Part shown: positions 22,501 through 37,500 of the stretch, in pieces
Numbering within the stretch: position 1 is the first letter of the stretch
Layout: every line of letters begins with the position of its first letter
Assembly (NCBI RefSeq): GCF_000003815.2
Contig: NC_049988.1
Span: 7,699,776 to 7,763,775, forward strand
DNA length: 64,000 bases
From: Branchiostoma floridae
Lineage: Eukaryota > Chordata > Leptocardii > Amphioxiformes > Branchiostomatidae
Reading direction: 5' to 3'
Notes under the pieces: generated by a model
What the model was told of the DNA's origin: nothing
The model's database searches: none
The model's input: only the letters and a program-made list of their open reading frames with translations
Translations under genes and position numbers: made by a program

Positions 22501-25500
22501 AACCTTCTGTCCTTTCCCACACTTACAGGTATGTTGAACATATGGATCCTTGTGTCGCCCATGACACTATGGCCAAGTTTGGTATTCTTTATTTCGATAG
22601 CGGAAGCTTGCGCATTCTGGTAGGAAACTTCACACTGTCTGGTATCAGGATGGCAAATTCCATGAGAATTTGACACATATTCTTCAACCTATGTCACTTA
22701 CGGTATTCCAGGGGTTGGGTAGGGGATGCGGGCAGGATGTGGCCACTTTGATATAGACTGTTACGTGCTTGGTAACAGATTTGTCCAATCTGTGTTGCAT
22801 GTGCAGTACATACACTGATACAGCACTGCCAGTCTATATAAAGGTTTCAAAGCTGCATATACGTTAGTGTGGGTTGGTGTCTTGGCTTGCGGAAGGCTTA
22901 TGGATCAAGATTTCAATTTCAAAAGAGGGATCTGAAGCCAGATCTAAATCCAGGACGATTTTGAAGGATGGTTTTGAAGGATGCTAGAAACTAGCAAGAT
23001 AAGGTCAAGTACTGCCTTGGAAGAAATTGGCATGCTCTAAGCATTTTGTCTCATTTTTCTCCGCTGCTTCAGCTATTACTTTTAACACTATGGAGAAACA
23101 CTCTGCATAAAAAGTCTCTCGTTTTTGGCAAGTTCCCAACAACTTCCTCTAGCACAAGCTCTAATATCTCATCTCGGACTCCAGAGAATGCAGACATTTT
23201 AACTAACAGGTGTAACACCAGTAAGTTTTACTTAAATGTACTCTGATACAAAGGCCAGATTGTACAGCCATGCAACTGTACCATTCCCCTCTGTCAATCT
23301 TGTGCTTTAACTCCTGCCCTTTGGCTATTAGTCTCCATTGCTTTATAGCAGGGTGACAATGTACAGGCTACATACATGTACATAGCCTGTTTATACACAA
23401 GAATGAGGAAAGACATTGTAAAGGGGAAGTTTTGTCTGCAATGGATTAACATGCTTCTATAAAAGCATACAATTCTTGGCTTTACAAACCAAATCATGAT
23501 GAAGGAAAAACACTCTTCACAAGAAACTTCTTTCTCGATTGGATGCAAAGTGTCTTGTAGGCAAACCGGGGTCTTTTTAACTCATGTTTTGAGTTACTGA
23601 CAATATAGTATGGTGACTTACTGCTATGCTCCAACTTCCAAGCATCATCATCACCATCATCATCATTGAGCAACTGTAGCCCAAGTTGTATCCAAGATTT
23701 CTGATTGGCCACCAAGCAAGCTTTGTCACATATCATTACAAAGGTATTGAAAGCAGCTCTCTTGTCTTTTTCTGGTGGAAACAGGCCAAGATCAATACTT
23801 TCAGTAGTGATGTATGAAGTTTGTGTTGCCTATTAGTAAGTAAGACAGGACAACAACAGGTGATGCGGACCCCTGGTTCTGTGGTAATCCAACTGTCACC
23901 TCAATTCAGCCTCATGACCTGAGAGCTTTCACCATCAGTTTTACCAGAACCAAGACTCAACTCACTTTAGCACAATCTATTGAGAAATGAGTACACAATT
24001 CTCTGGAAGAATGGATTAACTAGTTTTTCTTAATTGAGTGGTTCTGCTTGCTTGACTTTCAATTATTGCTTACAAGAGTTTTCTGGAACTGTTGTCAGGA
24101 ACCGGATGAAGAAAATGAATAGAAAAGTCGAACTTGATTTTCCACTGTGTACGTTCCCTCTGCTTTCTTTTGTATCGACTGCTTTGTTGTAGAATGAGTC
24201 TAACTCAGTGGAATCAAATAAACAACGACAATAGTGTCTAGACCTTATAATTTCCGACAGTGCGATCTTACCCATACTGATAAAACAGCTGCTCCTGTGT
24301 TCAAAAGAACAAAAGCAGGAGTTGTTTTTTTTCCACAAAACCTCCTCTCTTTGGGAACAGGAAAAGTTGACCTGTTATGACCTTGGTGTTCCATCAAGGA
24401 CCAGAAGCCATTGCTGTGCTCGGACGAGGTCACGGTCTGACAAAGAAAAAGTGTCCGCAATTTCTTTTAGCAGCGTTTCCATAGCACGTCTGTGATAAGT
24501 CAAATGTAATACTGAGCCATGAAACGTTGTATCATCCATACATGATGTCATGACTGGACTGCATAATGTTTCTAAACACAGGGATGATGTAGTTACCATA
24601 CAGCATCTCCTCGCTATCTGTATGGAGGAGCAAGACAAGGAGTCAGGGGTCAGCTTTAATCCTATTATATACCCCATTCACACTCAGAAAAACGATTCGG
24701 ATAAAACATTTATCCGAATAAAAAAAATTCTATCCGATCCAAAATTGCGTTCACACTCGTCTTCGGCAATCCGATTAGTGCGCCCTCAGTCTTATCCGAA
24801 TGAAACATTAGGTTGAGGTCAAAGGGTAGCGTCATTTCTTACAGCTCAAAATGGCGGGAATCCACCAACTGTTGATGCTGTTGTTCCTCTGGAGAATGTT
24901 CTGTAGTCGTAGAAGGGAACGCAATCGACGGTCTTTGATCGCGAGAAGATTTCACCGACAAAGTCTTCTGCATATTGGGCTAGCTGTAGTACAGCTAAAA
25001 TGTACGCCACCAGAGCGGCAGACAGAACGATCTGGGAGCGGGAGCGAAGCCATGATTGGTGGAACAACATTGTGCTTTGAACATTTTCAGAGTCGGACTG
25101 GCAGAAAAACTTCTAATTGAGCAAACTCACCTTTGATAAGTTGCATCCTATCCACTATAAGTGAATCCTGTCCACTTGCGCGTTCACACTGCCGAATCGT
25201 ACGAATCGAGACTCCCCGCGGCGCAGTTTTATCCACTTCCCGGAGTTCTATCTACCTCCCCGAGGTGGATCGCGAGGGATTCGAATCGATGAAATCCAAG
25301 TGATTTGGGAGCGTTCATACTGCTAAGTTTTATTCGGATCGGGTAGTTTTATTCGGATAACATGTTTTATTCGAATCGTTTTTCTGAGTGTGAATGGGGT
25401 CATAGACATACCAAGCCAGCAAGATTTTAGGTATTCAGGGAGTGAGCACAATCTATGGGATTCCCATGTAGTAGGACCTCTCAGATTAAAAGCCAGATGT

Positions 25501-28500
25501 CCTGTGCTTGTATGGCACTAAAACAATTTGAATGTAGATGGGAAAGACCTTGTCAGAATAGAATCATGCTTGGAATCAAATGGGAAACAAGACAGGAACA
25601 GCATAACTTTCAGGACTTGTGTTTGGTATCAAAAAAATTAATGTAAGTACATTGTAACAGCTTGGTATTGTTGGAGTATTATGGTATGAAGCTTGAACAT
25701 TTTCAAAAAAATGAAGATTGAACATTTGCATAAAAGACTTTTTTCACACTTCAACACTTCTAAGTTGATTTTTACAACATCATAAACAACACAACGCAGA
25801 GCTCACTAAAGCAACTGTAGTTGAACCAACGTTGACAGATATGATTGACATTCATTACGTCAGGTCGAAGCCAAGGTAGATCTTTGGAGGCTACATGTAC
25901 CTGGGTGTATAAAGCTTGATCTGCTTGGGTATGCTAAAACCATACAACCATAGCCATGGCTCTGAAAGCAGGTATGACAAATGTGATATGTTACTTGGCA
26001 TTGATGCCTAGGAGTCCTCTAATCTGAAACCATTTTTCAGTCGGGTTCCCTGAAGGTTGAGTTATGCATCATTAGCTGGAAGGTGTGCTGCCACAGACAG
26101 TTAGTGGGGAGTGATAAAGGGCCGTGCCCTCCCCCATTTATACACCTGTCTGTGGGGATTTCTGTAAGAGCAGGGGTGCCCGCACAGTTTACAAGGTCGT
26201 AAGCAATTTACAAGGTCGGTGCATTTGGAAGGGTTTTCATTGGCTTTTGCATCTTTATATCGAGCATAAGTTACAACCTGCGCAATTCGGAAAGCTGATG
26301 TAAAGGGGCTACAGAATCAAATAATGAAACACTCTTACCACAATCTCTACCATTGCTAACAAAGTTAAAAGTTTTTGGCATTTGTATGTAGTTTAGCAGC
26401 ATAACTGAAAAAACTTTGGGTGGATTGTAATGAAATTTGGCATTGGGTTTAAACAAATTGGTTAGATTTTGAGCCCACTGGTGCCTTTTCTTGGACTGCG
26501 ACAGAACGTCCGGTTTCCATATCTTGTGTTTATGTACAACTACAAGCTATGGTCACGATCAATATTTGGGTGGTAGATAGCTCTTGTGTTTAGGACAAAG
26601 TGACATACATTTTGGCCCTCTAACATCTTTATATGGAGCTGCAGGGGGGATTTCATTTTGATATACATAGTAAAAATAGGTAAGGGGTTTAGCTATTTTT
26701 GAACGGCAATTCTTAAGCCCTAACAGTGCAAGACGACATCACTAGAACCAAATCAAGCAAAGCAAACTCTTTACACGTTGCATTTTGATCCATGAACAAC
26801 CAGCAAATAATTACAGGTTTCCATCCAACCAGACGGAAGCAGACTAATTGGTACTATTGTAGAATGGAGATTGTGTCATCCTCTAATGTTGCATGTGCAG
26901 CTGAGATCACCACTAGTGGGATACAGATGATGAAGACTGCCATTTTCGCTTCTGTCTGGTTCCTCGGTTGTCTGTTCCCAAATGGGGGTCACATTCAAGG
27001 TCACCTTTCCCATCTGCCTAAGTACAACCCTGCATAACTACCTTCATTAATGCCTGTACACGTGTAATAGTTCTCCTAGGGTAGAGTACCGTCAGAGTAG
27101 TGTATTGGTGACAGCTTCAGAAAATGGAATTTTCTCTCAGAGATGGTTAGAGGGTGGTTCCGTGTGAGGATGCATATGGAGAAAACATTATTTGTAATAT
27201 GGAGGATATAATACAATAACACTGATGTTTTGCTACAGAATCCAGAAATAATATATTGAAGAAAGTAACAAAATATATAAGAAACTGAAAAAAAAAACAT
27301 CTCAACTATTTTTTTTACATCATTCTCCTCTCCTTTAAACATTTTCTGATCTACATTATATCCCCAAAAGTCAATTAAGTACCCATTTTAACAATAACTG
27401 CACTGCAACAGTTTCATATTGTCACACCTAAGTCCTGTATATCTAGCAGCATCAAAAACTACTTTGATTAATACAGGCCTCTACAATATTTCAAACAGCA
27501 CATTACAGAAAAGCAAACAGGAAAGAATAGAACATTTTTAAATCTAGAAAAAAAAATAACAAACTTTCACACATATCCTCATAGCTAAGCAATGCATGTT
27601 TTATAGGCATGCATGTGTGCATAAGCTTTACCTTTGAGTTTGACACTACCATGACCCAGCAATACAGAGATCACCAGACTGTAAGAAATGCATTTTGGTG
27701 CAAATAAGATCCATCACACCATCTTTTTAGGTTCAGCAGTCAGCAAACCTCTAACACAAGTGTAAGTGAATAAGAAAAAGTGTCTGAAAAACTTTAAAAA
27801 GTCATGAAGAAAAGGTCAACCAAGGAGGTTGGGTCAACATACACACATTATCTCAATGCACTGCTAGTGCTAGACTCTGAAAGTATGTCCTTTTTTGTGC
27901 CAGACTGCTTCACACTCTATGGTTCTAATGGAACTTGGCTTTGTCTCACCAATATTGCATTGAGGTGACTTCCGGAGTCAATGTTTTAATGGAAAGGCAG
28001 CTGCTGTTAAGTACTGAGTCAGCACTCAATAGACAAACTCATCCGTCTTCTCTGCGTCATAGACAGAGGGACTACAGGAAAAGCTACTATATGCTGACTT
28101 ATGAGTGGTACTCTGAAAGGTGTAGACCAACATTGGCACAGCCTGAAACAGCACTTTACCCTGGAGTTTTAAGAAGGGTTTCAACTTGAATAACCACTGT
28201 CCAAGTGATAAGACTTTGAGTGTACCTTCCTAGCAGTACATTAATAAAATACAATAACTTTTAAAACAGAGCTGCAAATTAACATGCAAGTTGATAATTT
28301 GTGGCAATGAATCTCCATCACATAAAAAAGGTTTGAAAATGTCCCCTGCAATATCATAAACTTTCCTTTCAATACAAAGGCACAGGAAACTGCATTTTTC
28401 TAATGTACCGTCAAAGTTTTCAATTATTCTCCCTAATTGACTTATTCAGTCGACGACCCTACCTTATTTGATTGTCACAGGTGATCTCAGATGCTCTAAC

Positions 28501-31500
28501 TCATGCCTAACGACAGTCGCTCCTGTCGAAGACAGATGAGGCGGCCTTGCGCCGGGTAATTAGTGTTAAAATTGCAGCAGTAGCAATAACTCAATTCATT
28601 ACCTCCCCAATCATGGCCAGACACTGGTCGCAGTGAGACCAGCTGATGCGTATCCTTTGGATCGAGAATGGTTCCAGAGAAGAGAAAAATTTGGAACAAG
28701 GTGGCCTTCAATGAACTGTGACTGTTGTGATACTAGTATAGTCTGTGTAATGCAAACTCTGCTATCCAGGGCTGTAACTGGCCCCTCCCCGCGGGGGCTG
28801 GCGGATGTTGAGCGGGCTGCTATAAGCGAGATCTAATCAGGCTAGGGGGCCCGGCAGATGTTGGACGGGCTGCTATAAGCGAGATTTAATCAGGCTAGTT
28901 GTGATACAATGCGAATATACATGTACTATGGTACTACACATACTACCCTGGGTGACTAGACTCCTAAGAGGTGGCACTCTGAGAATTTGCAATCGATCCC
29001 TCACTCAGAGTCACTGTACTCTGTCTGTTAGGCAAGCAGATAGTGGTGCTGAATACTGGAGCGGATGAAATGTTTATGCATGCGGCAGGCAATCGGTTGC
29101 AATTCTCCATGCACCGCCTCTAAAGATTCCGGTCACCCAGCTTATATGCATACATCTTATATCCTGTATACCAAATATCTAAACATCTATGTTGGGAAGG
29201 AAAAGAAAGAGCCTCGTGAAAGTGTTCCGACATTCCCTTCCAACATCTGCTTGGACACTGCTACATCCCCTCACCTACATACTAAACTGTTATGTTACCT
29301 TGGCCACTACTTTCAATCTTTAGCGGCCCTCTGAGCAATTCCAAGCACACATTAAGAAAACGACCGGCTCCCATCTGCAATTTGGAGGTGATTGATTCAA
29401 GATTGGGACACTTAACCTGTCAAACCTGTGAGGAACATCTATTAACCTTCTTTACATCATAAGTCGATGATAAGAAATGTCAGGATAAAGCAGGAGGGTA
29501 GGCATTGGTGACCTCAAATGGAAAGAAAATCAATTTCATTCAAGGTCTTTTCTCACAAAAGATACAAGATAAGTAGCTAATTATTCTGTGGATCCTCACC
29601 ACTTACCTCATGAGGTCTGTAAATTAAGATAAACTTTATCCAAGGACATCTCTTTTATGACCTTCAGGCAACCTGACCTTTGCAGTATATTCTATTGATC
29701 CTTCTGAATTTCTAATTTAAAAGTAATTTGGCAAGCTTTTTTTCAAAGTAAATCTAGTTGGACCTACATGTTTCACAAAAACACTCTGCACGTGATACAC
29801 ACATTCATTACTTTTAACTCTTAGATTAATCCAACTGATTTTACAACAGTAATGAGTAACAAATCAATATCTACTAATTTACAATGGACACTGACTGAGT
29901 GATCTTCTAACTCATTTCCCTCTGTGCTGGAGCATTTATGCTTCGCAACCCCATAATAGATCGGCCTACAGTTTCTTTTTCATCCATCCTTCTTCAACTG
30001 ACCAGAGGGGTTGAATTAATTCAAAAGCATAGATCAAGAGTTGGGAGGTGCAGAGAGAAACTTGGCAATACATTTCTACCATGAAGAGCTGTATTGTACT
30101 TTTCAGCCCTCTCCCTCCTTCCTAAAGAATGGTCTTTCTGCAATGGTTTATTATGAAAGCTGATAAGAAGGATCCCTATTCTTCAAGCATTATCTTAGCT
30201 CACATGTTTGCAGCCTTCATTCTAGGTCAGGTGGTGCATTATTTGTTCCTTGCAGTCTGACAACCAATAGATAAGACTGACGCAACTTCATAAAAATAAG
30301 TGACAACAGCTTCAATCTCAAGTCACGGTGTCGAGAAGTTCAGGTAGCATCTGCTTTCTTCAGAGTCACGGCGAGAAGAAAAAAATCAATATGTACCACT
30401 TCCCTTGGCCCGACCAATATCCCTGCGTCCGATACCAGTGACAGATGAATCCGCCGCATTCCTGTAGATTGCCTGTGGGATTTATGTTCGCAAGGAGCGT
30501 GCCAAACACGAAAAGTATCGAAGATTGTCCTTTCTGGTGCGTAGCTTGCTATTGGAGTCAAGTCTTCCCCTCACTACAACAGTCGTAACCACTGCCAAAG
30601 TTATTCTTTACTGAAGTTGGATGGTGGGTGAGTAGAATATAAAAAAAAGTTATGAAGAAATATGAAAATGTTATTTAATTCAAGCTCCAAGCTATGGTAT
30701 TTTCTGGGTGTGCTATCGCTGTGTCAGAGATGTGAGTTAACCGATAAGGTTACACCGCGCAACCTGCAGAAACTTCACACATAACAGAAAGTCAATAATT
30801 TTGTTATTTCTGATGGAGTCTTACCCCAAGGCCTGGAATTAAATACCTCAAGGGTGTAATCCATCTTTCATATAAATATGACTTTTCTTTAAAAATGATA
30901 GGTGAGTCATACCACAGGTACATTAGATAAAGATCCACAATTGATTTTTACCACTGTTGAGAAGATTGGTATGGCCAGGGCCTAATGGGTTGAGGAGAAA
31001 TCACATGAGGGTCAGCAAAGCAAGACAACTTAGTTGACATCAACAACTTACATGTAGCTGACTAAGAATTTGCAATTATAGAAGGAGAAATACTTGTTGG
31101 GACGGCCATAGCTGTCAGTCAAATGTTTGAATTCTGAGACTATCATCATTGTGACCAACTTTTGATCCACCAGCGATATTAAATCCTGGTTAGACAAAAT
31201 AGAGTTTCTTCACAAGTTTATGCCCAAAAGCTAACTGCATAATGTTACATGTTATAGAGTTGTAGAAAACACACATTTGTACATATGATAGTGACAGTGA
31301 TTATAATTACAATAACAAGAGACTAAGTCAAATACCATGTTTAAACAAGTTTGGTATAAAGCAAGCAGCTGCCCATCTTAGGTGGAATAGGGACCGGGTA
31401 GAAGTGACTAACATAACGAGTAAGAAAGGGCATGTTTTTTCGGCCATTGTCCCAAGAATATGACCCTATAATTCATGGGATAGAGTAAGGAGGTTTTATC

Positions 31501-34500
31501 TTGATAAAAACTCCTTGGATATAGTGATGGACCATCTACAGTAAACCTAAGGCTAGTATTGCTGGAAATGTACAAGTTATGGCAATGGGCCAGCACCCTC
31601 TACCATTACTTCTAGTTTTACAGCAGAGTGCATCCAGCTGATACACTGCATACATAACAATTACAGCTAGCCTGATTAACTCTCGCTTATAGCAGCCCGC
31701 CAAACATCCGCGGGGAGGGGCCAGTTAAAGCCCTGGACAGCGGAGTTTGTGTTACACAGACTAAATTTCAGCTTGCAAGGCACAACTATAACATGACTAT
31801 AGAAGTAAAGTTAAAAACTATTATGCTGTCATTTTAATCTACTAGCCTCATGGGCATATTACAAGGCAGACAACAGTTAGGAGCAATATTCCAACCGGTG
31901 CAACAAGTTTTTACGACATCATTAAAATTATCATACCAAAATACATATCATATCACTTTTATGACTAATGCAACACTTCAGAAAAAATCAAATTGTGTAG
32001 TTATCATTTATTCTCAAATCTCACCTGGCAAGTAAAAAAAATTGAATAGCAGCTTGTTTCTAACAGGAAGCCATGTCTGGTCAGTCCATAATTATAGGAT
32101 TTTACGGTGTCTGTTTGACTGACAAGTTGTCTGCGGTGGCTTGGCATACCTAGTCATTATCCGCAAAACCCACAATTACCGGTTCTTGCGGAGATAAAAG
32201 ACTTAATTAACGAGACTCCTAAGTAGTAGTTATTCAGCTTTGAGGTGAAAGAACTGAAGTAGCAAATTCTGTCAACTTTGAACTGCCGAACCCGAGCAAG
32301 TTCTCATCTTTCAAGGGAAGGTGTCTTTAATTTCTTAGCTTTCCACTGTTCAGTTTCTTTGAAAAGTTTATTCTATATGGATGTCTCAAGACAAGGGTGG
32401 TGCAACATGGTGTTTCAACTATTTACTCTTCTTCAAAAGAAACATGTGAACAAATCCATGAAGGTGAAACAAGAAGAAGAAAAAGCTAGAACTTTTAGAG
32501 AAAGTCTTCTTAAATGTTTTCTACAAGGAGACCACCTGGAATGAGAAGAGGCTGATAGAATATCAGGGAGGGGCAGTTATCACTTACAGCCCAGGATGTA
32601 CAGGGCTGTGAAGTGACCAGTTGTGCCTGGACTGTTTCTTCCTTGACACTGCCACCCTCTTGTATCTGTTCTGCTAATTAAAACATATGGTTACCATTTA
32701 GGCACCACATTCCTCACTCAGGAATCCCTCAGCACCAAGTCTGATCAAAAAGAACCCTTTTGGAAATGCCAGGGGTCAGATACAGATGTCCAGGGTTAAT
32801 CTTCCCTAACCTTCCTGTCCTCACCTCACAGGGTGACATGATCCTCTTCTGACCTTTTCCTTGGGTGAAATGTTCTCACTCATATTGGATGGTCAGATTG
32901 TTGGACAGTGACCGGAGCTAGCTAGAGTTTCTCTTTTTCTTCAACTTTGTCTTCAACTTGTTTTCTTCCGTTTGCACTTTAATAGCACTTACTTTTCTTT
33001 CAGCACCACCTCACTGACAGCCTTAACCATGCACCTCAACTGAGTTTTATACTCTAGTAGAGGGCCTTGTTCAGTAATAATACAGAGATAGACTATAGAC
33101 AACTTTTTGTACAGTTCTTTAGCTTGAGATATACTACTAGTCTGTGTAACACAAACTCTACTGTCTGGGGCTGTAACTGGCCCCTTTCTGCGGATGATTG
33201 CTATAAGCGAGATTTAATCAGGCAAGACACTACCAACCATAGTAAAAGATATTAGTATGAATCAAACTTTATTGCAATGGTTTGTGTAAATGATTTTGTC
33301 TCAAAGCCTGAAAGAAATTTATAGGAATTCAAAGTGATGAAAGAAATGCAAAATGAGCAATGTATTTTCTAACTTTGTCACCTAGTTAACCATTGTTGGA
33401 GTTCTTTCAGACAGGAGTCAATTGATTTTTTTCAATTACCTCTTTTTGATGACCAGCGTGAAATGTTAATCACAATGGCACACATTTCCTGAGGAATTCA
33501 GCGTCTGTTATCAGCAAGCCTGGCTGGATTGTTCCTGTCACATTTATGCGAATCTCTTTAGAGGGGGCATTCAAATGCCTTTTCAACAGTTTCACACCCA
33601 ATTGGGCTAATGTCCCATTGTGATGCGCCTCCCCTGAAGCCATGATGACAGGGCTGCCCCTCCCCCTGCAGTCTATCAACACATCAAATTTAAATCTGTA
33701 AAGAGAGGTATGTACTTCTACTTCCACTAAGTGGACTCTGGGGACCACATGGAGTTTTCTGTCATTGGGAACAAGACAACACTACGTTCGTTATCTAAGG
33801 GGGTTAAAAAACAGGGGGTATGCCATACATAAGGCAGTCTGTTTACAAACTTTTGTACACCATGCTTGGCACATTTACAAATCTTTGCAGACTTTTAAAA
33901 AAAAATTGTCTACAACACCAATAAACTTCATTGGGTCCAATCTTTTCAATCTCTCCCATTACTCAATTCATATCTTTTTTTTCTGTCACACAAGGATACA
34001 GAGATATCAAATAGTGTTGTCTGGTTATCTCAAATGCAGTGAAGACATAAATGCTCAAAATTATTCTTTCCTTTTTCCAATTCCAAGATCATGTATAGCA
34101 ACCAAGAAATAAAATTTGACTCAAACTTTGAGTAACCTTTTTACTCCTTCCATTCCCAGCTTGACAACTGCCTTCTACAATATATTCCCCAAATCATGCA
34201 CAAAACCCCCTACATATTCTTCTCCTTGCCAGCTGATAGATTTACATTTGGAGACACAGTCAGAATGCGGAGGTAATTACAATGAGGTCCCACACTGAGG
34301 CTAGATCTGCTCAGTAAGCCACAGAAAGCTTTTATCCCCTACTTTTCTCAGCAGGAATTCCTAACAAGGGTGCTCCTTGGTGAGCATATTGTTCCTTCCT
34401 GGGAAAATGCTCTCCTGTACTGTGGGTCGGCCTCCCACCGAGCCACTCTTTTCTGTTACCTGTTTTGTTGGAGTTTTTTGTGTTGGCTTCTGAACCAGGT

Positions 34501-37500
34501 GTTTCCATGTCAAAGGAACATGATTTCACACCATCATGATATGCAGTGAAATCACTGACACAAAAGAAACTTCCTTTCAATAAAGAAACCCACTGACAAA
34601 AGAAATTTTCAGGACACGAATTCCTAGTATCCTACACTGGATTATACTCATTGAATACAAGAACATTCCATTCCAAGGTTTAATGATTTTCAATAAAAGG
34701 TTTGTCAATTATTCAAGGTTTGGGCAGTCTCGATGTTCGGTATGATTACAACATTCAGTAGAATTCACAAGTAACTTGAAGTTGAAACAGAAAAAATCAT
34801 GATTTGGCCCTGACATAACGTTACTTGCTGGCCACGCTATTCTTTCTGAAAGTTCACTTCTGTAATAAAGTGCATGCCCCAGTCAACTTTCATTTGGCCA
34901 ATTGAAAGGTCATTCTTCATGGAAGATTGAGAAACTGAAAGAACATTCAAATGCTTTCTTTAAATTTCCAGGCAGAATTTACCAGTGGTATAAGATATTA
35001 TTTCTTTTTCACAGGTACACAGATCAGATGGAGTAGCCTGAATTCCAGACTTTTTCCAGGGCCTACTGAGTCAGACCCGCTTGAAAGATATCGAGATCAG
35101 GCTGGTGGGCTGGCATCTAGGCTAAGATGAAGTAACTCTGGAGGAAGAGATATAACTATGAACGACACCAGAATCAATCTTTCAAGTCACCATTGAAGCC
35201 TAGGCTCAAGTTTAATGGCTGATGATAAATGTCTTCTGTGTTTGACTTATATGTTTTCCACTGCTTTTTATTGCAGGATTAATTGTACAGACATCCTGGC
35301 ATCTTACACCTCATCCCTCTTGCTATTGCATCCTACACAAATCCAAACATTCTTCTTTAAAAAAAAGAGGCTGGGAGCTATATCTAAACCACAATAGACA
35401 GCACATCTCAGTACATGTATTTGCTTTTACCCTGCATATCCACCTCTAGGGCAACAAACCTGTTTCCTTGGAGACAGAACTCTGCCTAGCAACCGAGATC
35501 TCAAGCAAGGTGAGGGGCAGCTTAGGGCGTTGACCCCTTTCACTGCCTGCCAGCAAAGTTGCATCATGGGGAGACGATTAGGAAAACGCTTTTCAATCAA
35601 ATTCAAAATGAATTCCCCGTAAGCACAGACGCCAGAGTGGAGGAAGTATTAGCGTACCAGCCTGATTGATCATCGCTTCTCCTCCAAAATATTAGAAGTT
35701 AGATTAAGTTTCCTTCAATCTTATGGCCATTTTACAACTCATGATTGGTTTTTCAGTGATTGACTTCATTTATCCTGTTGGTTAATTATGTTTGAAAGAT
35801 GAGACTTTTCTAGCATATAGATTCTAAGTATGAATTGCACAGAATTAAAGTTTTCATTGAAAGATACTCCTGGTATAGGACTTCATCCAATAAGTTATCT
35901 CAAATTTATAATTGCATTGGAGGCATGCCACCTCTGAAAAGTTTGGAATTTCTAACTCTGTTTCCTGCAGTTTGAGTTTGGTTTGAGAGTAAAATTATTA
36001 TAAATAAATAAATAAGCAAATTGAAAAAGTTTTTTAAGTTTTGACGCAATGTTGACACTTGTAGATTATATTGGTCACACGAGTTGTGTGTAGAGTTATT
36101 CTGCACACAAAAAAAAGGCCAAAGATCCATACCCATATGGTGAGAACGCTGCTCAAATCTTTATGGTGGAACTGCCCTTAGCGAGTAATCCCCAGCAGCA
36201 AGACTGCGTGATTAGCATTGATTGGGACTAAGCTGTTCGATAAAGTAGGTCCACTGCCTGATTGACTCTGTTCTGAGTCCATCAATACACCAGTATGTAA
36301 GTATGGTTCCCTCCTAGGTTTACGAGTATCTCTAGTATTCATACAATCTGTGCGACACAGTATGATACATACTATATGTATGTGCGCATGCCCGTATATA
36401 TATGTGCGTATATCCTCCGATTTTGTCGGAGGGATGTAAGTAACAAATCTCATTAGACTACATACTAGGGCTCTACCCAACTCAAATTTTTATCCGTCGG
36501 CCCAATTCCCAGCTCCGTGCGCCAGGGAAGCGTATACCAGTTCGCTAACGACTCGACCAATGCTTTCTGCTGCGGGGTAGGATAATTTTGAAGGCTAACA
36601 ACAATACTATGGTTCTTGTTATAGTCAACAACATGATATTGACAAGGATATTTGAACTTTTTATGGAACTGGGACATATTTGATTTTTGTCCATCAAGGT
36701 TGACAGATTGGTTTTGAAATTTTTCCGTGACACACAGCAAATTTCCGTCAATTGATGGAGAAACGGATGCGGGCTAGAGCCCTGCCACTACAAAGCCACT
36801 TTTCTCTTGAAATCGTAGAACCCACAAATTCTAGAAAAGGTGGGGCTTTTTGTCTCCCTCTGCTTCCAAAAAAGAAGTCCAATCCAACCTGTTTAGAAAT
36901 AGCCAACACTAGTATTAGAGTACAATATATATAATATTGTTCATAACTGTCCATTGTCGCTTGTATATCTACTATGTTAATACCATGTACTTGCAATTAG
37001 CCCTCGGGCATGAACTTGCAAATAAACTTCTTTTATTAATTTATACATAATAGTTCCTGACCTGATGATCATGGCACAATATTATATCATCCCTGGAAAG
37101 GTAGATATTTTGTTGGTTAGAGGATTAAGCATCAGGGAAAAGGTTTAGGAGCAGGTTTGTCAACACCCCAATCCTACTAGGTAAACTTTGATGTTGTCTT
37201 TAAAATTTACAATCTGTTTACAGGCTTTGCAAGATTCCACATTGATTACTGTTATCAGTAAATATCAGGCCCTATTCAAGGACTCTAGCTGTCCTCTCTG
37301 TCCTTACTGAAACAATTAGTAAGAAATCCAACTCTTCCAAAAATTGCACAATTCCTCACTTCAGTACATCCGATTTCCATTTGAATGATACAAGGAAAAA
37401 GGCCTCAAAGGAGTTCAATACATCTCAAATGTAACTGTTGATTAGTCAAGAGAATTTGTTTTTGTTATTTTAATTCAGAATAGCAATTCTCATGCGTAAA

